From Bacillus oleivorans (GTDB lineage: Bacteria; Bacillota; Bacilli; Bacillales; JC228): 64,000 bases of DNA. The stretch covers positions 124,001 to 188,000 of the forward strand of contig NZ_OAOP01000004.1 in the NCBI RefSeq assembly GCF_900207585.1, written 5' to 3'. Both the position numbers and the translations under genes were made by a program. Shown here piece after piece: positions 62,371 through 64,000 of the stretch. Below the pieces are notes generated by a model, which saw nothing but the letters and a program-made list of their open reading frames with translations, made no database searches and was not told the origin of the DNA. Each line of letters starts with the position of its first letter. Within the stretch, counting starts at the first letter, position 1.

Positions 62371-64000
62371 TTACAAGCCTGCTTCGTCTAAAACCCTAAA
62401 ATGCTGCCACTCATAAGGGAGTAACCGCTGATACTTATCTGAAAGGAATCTGTCCTCTATAAGTACCAAAATTCCTTTGTCCTCTTCTGTTCGAATCAGC
62501 CGGCCGCCTGCCTGTAAAACCTTGTTCATTCCAGGGAACACATATGCGTAATCATATCCGCTCTTTCCCTTTTGATTGTAAAAATCTTTAATTAAGTCAC
62601 GTTCTACTCCTATTTGCGGAAGTCCCACCCCAACTACAATTACTCCTGTCAGCCTGTCTCCTTTTAGGTCAATGCCTTCGGAAAAGATTCCGCCTAAAAC
62701 AGCGAAGCCAACTATTGAACTCTCATGACTTGTTTCAAAGCTGGCCAAAAAAACCTCCCTTTCACGTTCAGACATAGACTGGCTTTGAACGAGTGTTTTT
62801 ACACCTTCCCATTCCTCCTGCAAGCATTCCTCATACACATCCACCAAATATTTGTAGGACGGGAAAAAGATAAGATAATTGCCTTTTCTCTGGCTTATCA
62901 TGTCTCGAATGGTTTTAACGATTCTCTTTTTTGAACGCTCCCGATCATGGTACCGGGTTGAAACCGGCTGAATATAGAGCTCTAAATGTTCCCGGGGAAA
63001 GGGGGACGGAATCGATATTGCATAATCTTCTTTCTTTCCACCCAGCATTTCTTTATAAAAGGAAAGCGGTGAAAAGGTTGCTGAAAAATAAATCGTCGCA
63101 CGAAAATGTTTGGCTGCTAGTCCCAAGAGATAAGAAGGATCAAGACAGTATAGCTTGACACGCACTTCACTTTTTTCGATTTCGATAAAAGTTACATAGC
63201 GTTCATCAAAAAGCTTCGAGGTCTTCAGGAATGATTGTGCTAAAAAATACGTTTCTAATAGTAGTTTATTGTTCTCTGCAAGCAGTTCTCTCTCTGCTTC
63301 AGCCACAAAGCTATCAAGTAAAATGATTAAATCTTCCGGAAGTTCCCGTTCTACGATATAGGGCTGATTCCCTGACTGTTTTTTCAGATGAAGCAAGTGC
63401 TCATTAATCGCTTTTGCACTTTCAAAGAGATAAGAATTTTTGCCTTTATAGTCCCGTTTCAACTGTAAGAAATCGGATTTTAACAAATGAGCGGAAAACA
63501 TATCACGCGACCGATCAACCAGATTATGTGCTTCATCAACGAGAACGACAGATTTCCTTTTTTGTTCATCAAAGAACCGCTTCAATGATACTTGCGGGTC
63601 ATATAAATAATTGTAATCACAAATAATAGCATCAGCGATATAGGCAAGATCTAAAGAGAATTCAAATGGGCAAACCCTATGCTTTTGGGCATATGCCGCA
63701 ATAACGTCACGATTCATAATCGTTTCATTAGCAAAAATATCTAAAACCGCCACATTAATCCGGTCGTAATAACCATCAGCAAACTCACAATGGTCTTTAG
63801 AACATATCGTTTCATCCTTAAAGCAGACCTTGTCCTTTGCAGTAATCGTCACTGCTTTACATTGAAGCCCTTTATCTTCCATTAGATGCAAAGCGTCTTC
63901 CGCAGCCGTTCTCGTTATCGTTTTCGCTGTAACATAGAAGAAACGGTCAATCTCATCTTTGCCGAAAGCTTTAACTGCTGGAAACATAGTAGAAATCGTC
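62371..64000 (-). CDS. DinG/XPD-family ATP-dependent helicase, C-terminal part (partial)
   Basis: At least 542 residues are present, the N-terminus (with Walker A) lies beyond the right edge. Four cysteines (KVCFKDETICSKDHCEF and HRVCPFEF) form the Fe-S cluster of XPD-like helicases. Motif II is VVLVDEAHNLVD, and SATFSPLSFYKEML and QAGGRLIRTEEDKG are motifs III and VI. It probably acts in DNA repair on branched or damaged DNA. The frame is still open at 64000 (TISTMFPAVK), so the ATG at 63987 is internal. Confidence 0.9.
   Translation of the reverse strand, partial: TISTMFPAVKAFGKDEIDRFFYVTAKTITRTAAEDALHLMEDKGLQCKAVTITAKDKVCFKDETICSKDHCEFADGYYDRINVAVLDIFANETIMNRDVIAAYAQKHRVCPFEFSLDLAYIADAIICDYNYLYDPQVSLKRFFDEQKRKSVVLVDEAHNLVDRSRDMFSAHLLKSDFLQLKRDYKGKNSYLFESAKAINEHLLHLKKQSGNQPYIVERELPEDLIILLDSFVAEAERELLAENNKLLLETYFLAQSFLKTSKLFDERYVTFIEIEKSEVRVKLYCLDPSYLLGLAAKHFRATIYFSATFSPLSFYKEMLGGKKEDYAISIPSPFPREHLELYIQPVSTRYHDRERSKKRIVKTIRDMISQRKGNYLIFFPSYKYLVDVYEECLQEEWEGVKTLVQSQSMSEREREVFLASFETSHESSIVGFAVLGGIFSEGIDLKGDRLTGVIVVGVGLPQIGVERDLIKDFYNQKGKSGYDYAYVFPGMNKVLQAGGRLIRTEEDKGILVLIEDRFLSDKYQRLLPYEWQHFRVLDEAGL

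Overview
The window is a 64-kb stretch of low-GC Firmicute chromosome from an endospore-forming Bacillaceae, most likely a soil Bacillus, Neobacillus or Mesobacillus relative (genus is inference). The clues are strong AGGAGG ribosome binding sites, frequent GTG/TTG starts, a mreBH actin homologue, the LiaIH-FSR envelope-stress operon, a treP-treA-treR trehalose system with classical TreR boxes, a squalene-hopene/sporulene-type cyclase, a T-box-controlled proS, and YfmL/YfmR homologues. No rRNA, tRNA, prophage, intact insertion sequence or CRISPR array was seen.

Layout. 1-9.5 kb: 5' part of ptsG (reverse strand), an MFS exporter, a YbjQ-type protein, an ECF-like sigma factor with a C-terminal SnoaL-like domain, small reverse-strand genes, a second murG, a CPBP protease, mreBH, and gene remnants (truncated GNAT, frameshifted UPF0060/YnfA). 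9.7-17.4 kb: a 50-aa gene, an orphan PAS histidine kinase, and the trehalose locus (treP, treA, treR), interrupted by a divergent corA and a dispersed repeat. The treP promoter carries two TreR operators and a candidate cre site. 17.4-31.6 kb: VOC protein, beta-carbonic anhydrase, MscS channel, liaIH-FSR without liaG, two-gene DUF2306/MBL unit, DUF819 protein, terpene cyclase, T-box plus proS. 31.6-45.6 kb: DinB-like protein, DUF1062, serine hydrolase, amidase, YckD-like protein, zinc-ribbon microprotein, isocitrate lyase, YfmR ABC-F, DUF2254, RecQ, Maa-type acetyltransferase. 45.6-56.5 kb: a catabolic island with a peptide/opine-type ABC transporter (SBP-B-C-D-F), two creatinase-like pita-bread enzymes, an isochorismatase-fold cysteine hydrolase, and a divergent GAF-PucR regulator. 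56.6-64 kb: bioY under a BirA operator, two DEAD-box helicases, an ABC-F gene behind a leader ORF and attenuator-like hairpins, and most of a DinG/XPD-type helicase.

Three observations stand out. (1) Three intergenic arrays (17.4, 24.4-24.7 and 57.3-57.6 kb) are built from a short conserved core (TTCTATCGGTCAAA or GCCCAATT on the reverse strand) recurring every 20-21 bp with variable linkers. Each lies between the 3' end of one reverse-strand gene and the promoter side of a regulated operon (tre, lia, bioY). They are not coding and not CRISPR; the period of about two helical turns suggests phased protein binding or a structured RNA. (2) The paired M24-fold proteins have lost canonical dimetal ligands but keep the His/Glu/His/Glu set of creatinase with matching spacing, and sit beside an N-carbamoylsarcosine-amidase-type hydrolase, an ABC importer and a PucR-type regulator. 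This points to uptake and breakdown of a guanidino or ureido compound. (3) The ABC-F gene at 60.1-62.0 kb has a 44-codon leader ORF followed by a terminator, an arrangement seen in drug-inducible ribosome-protection genes.
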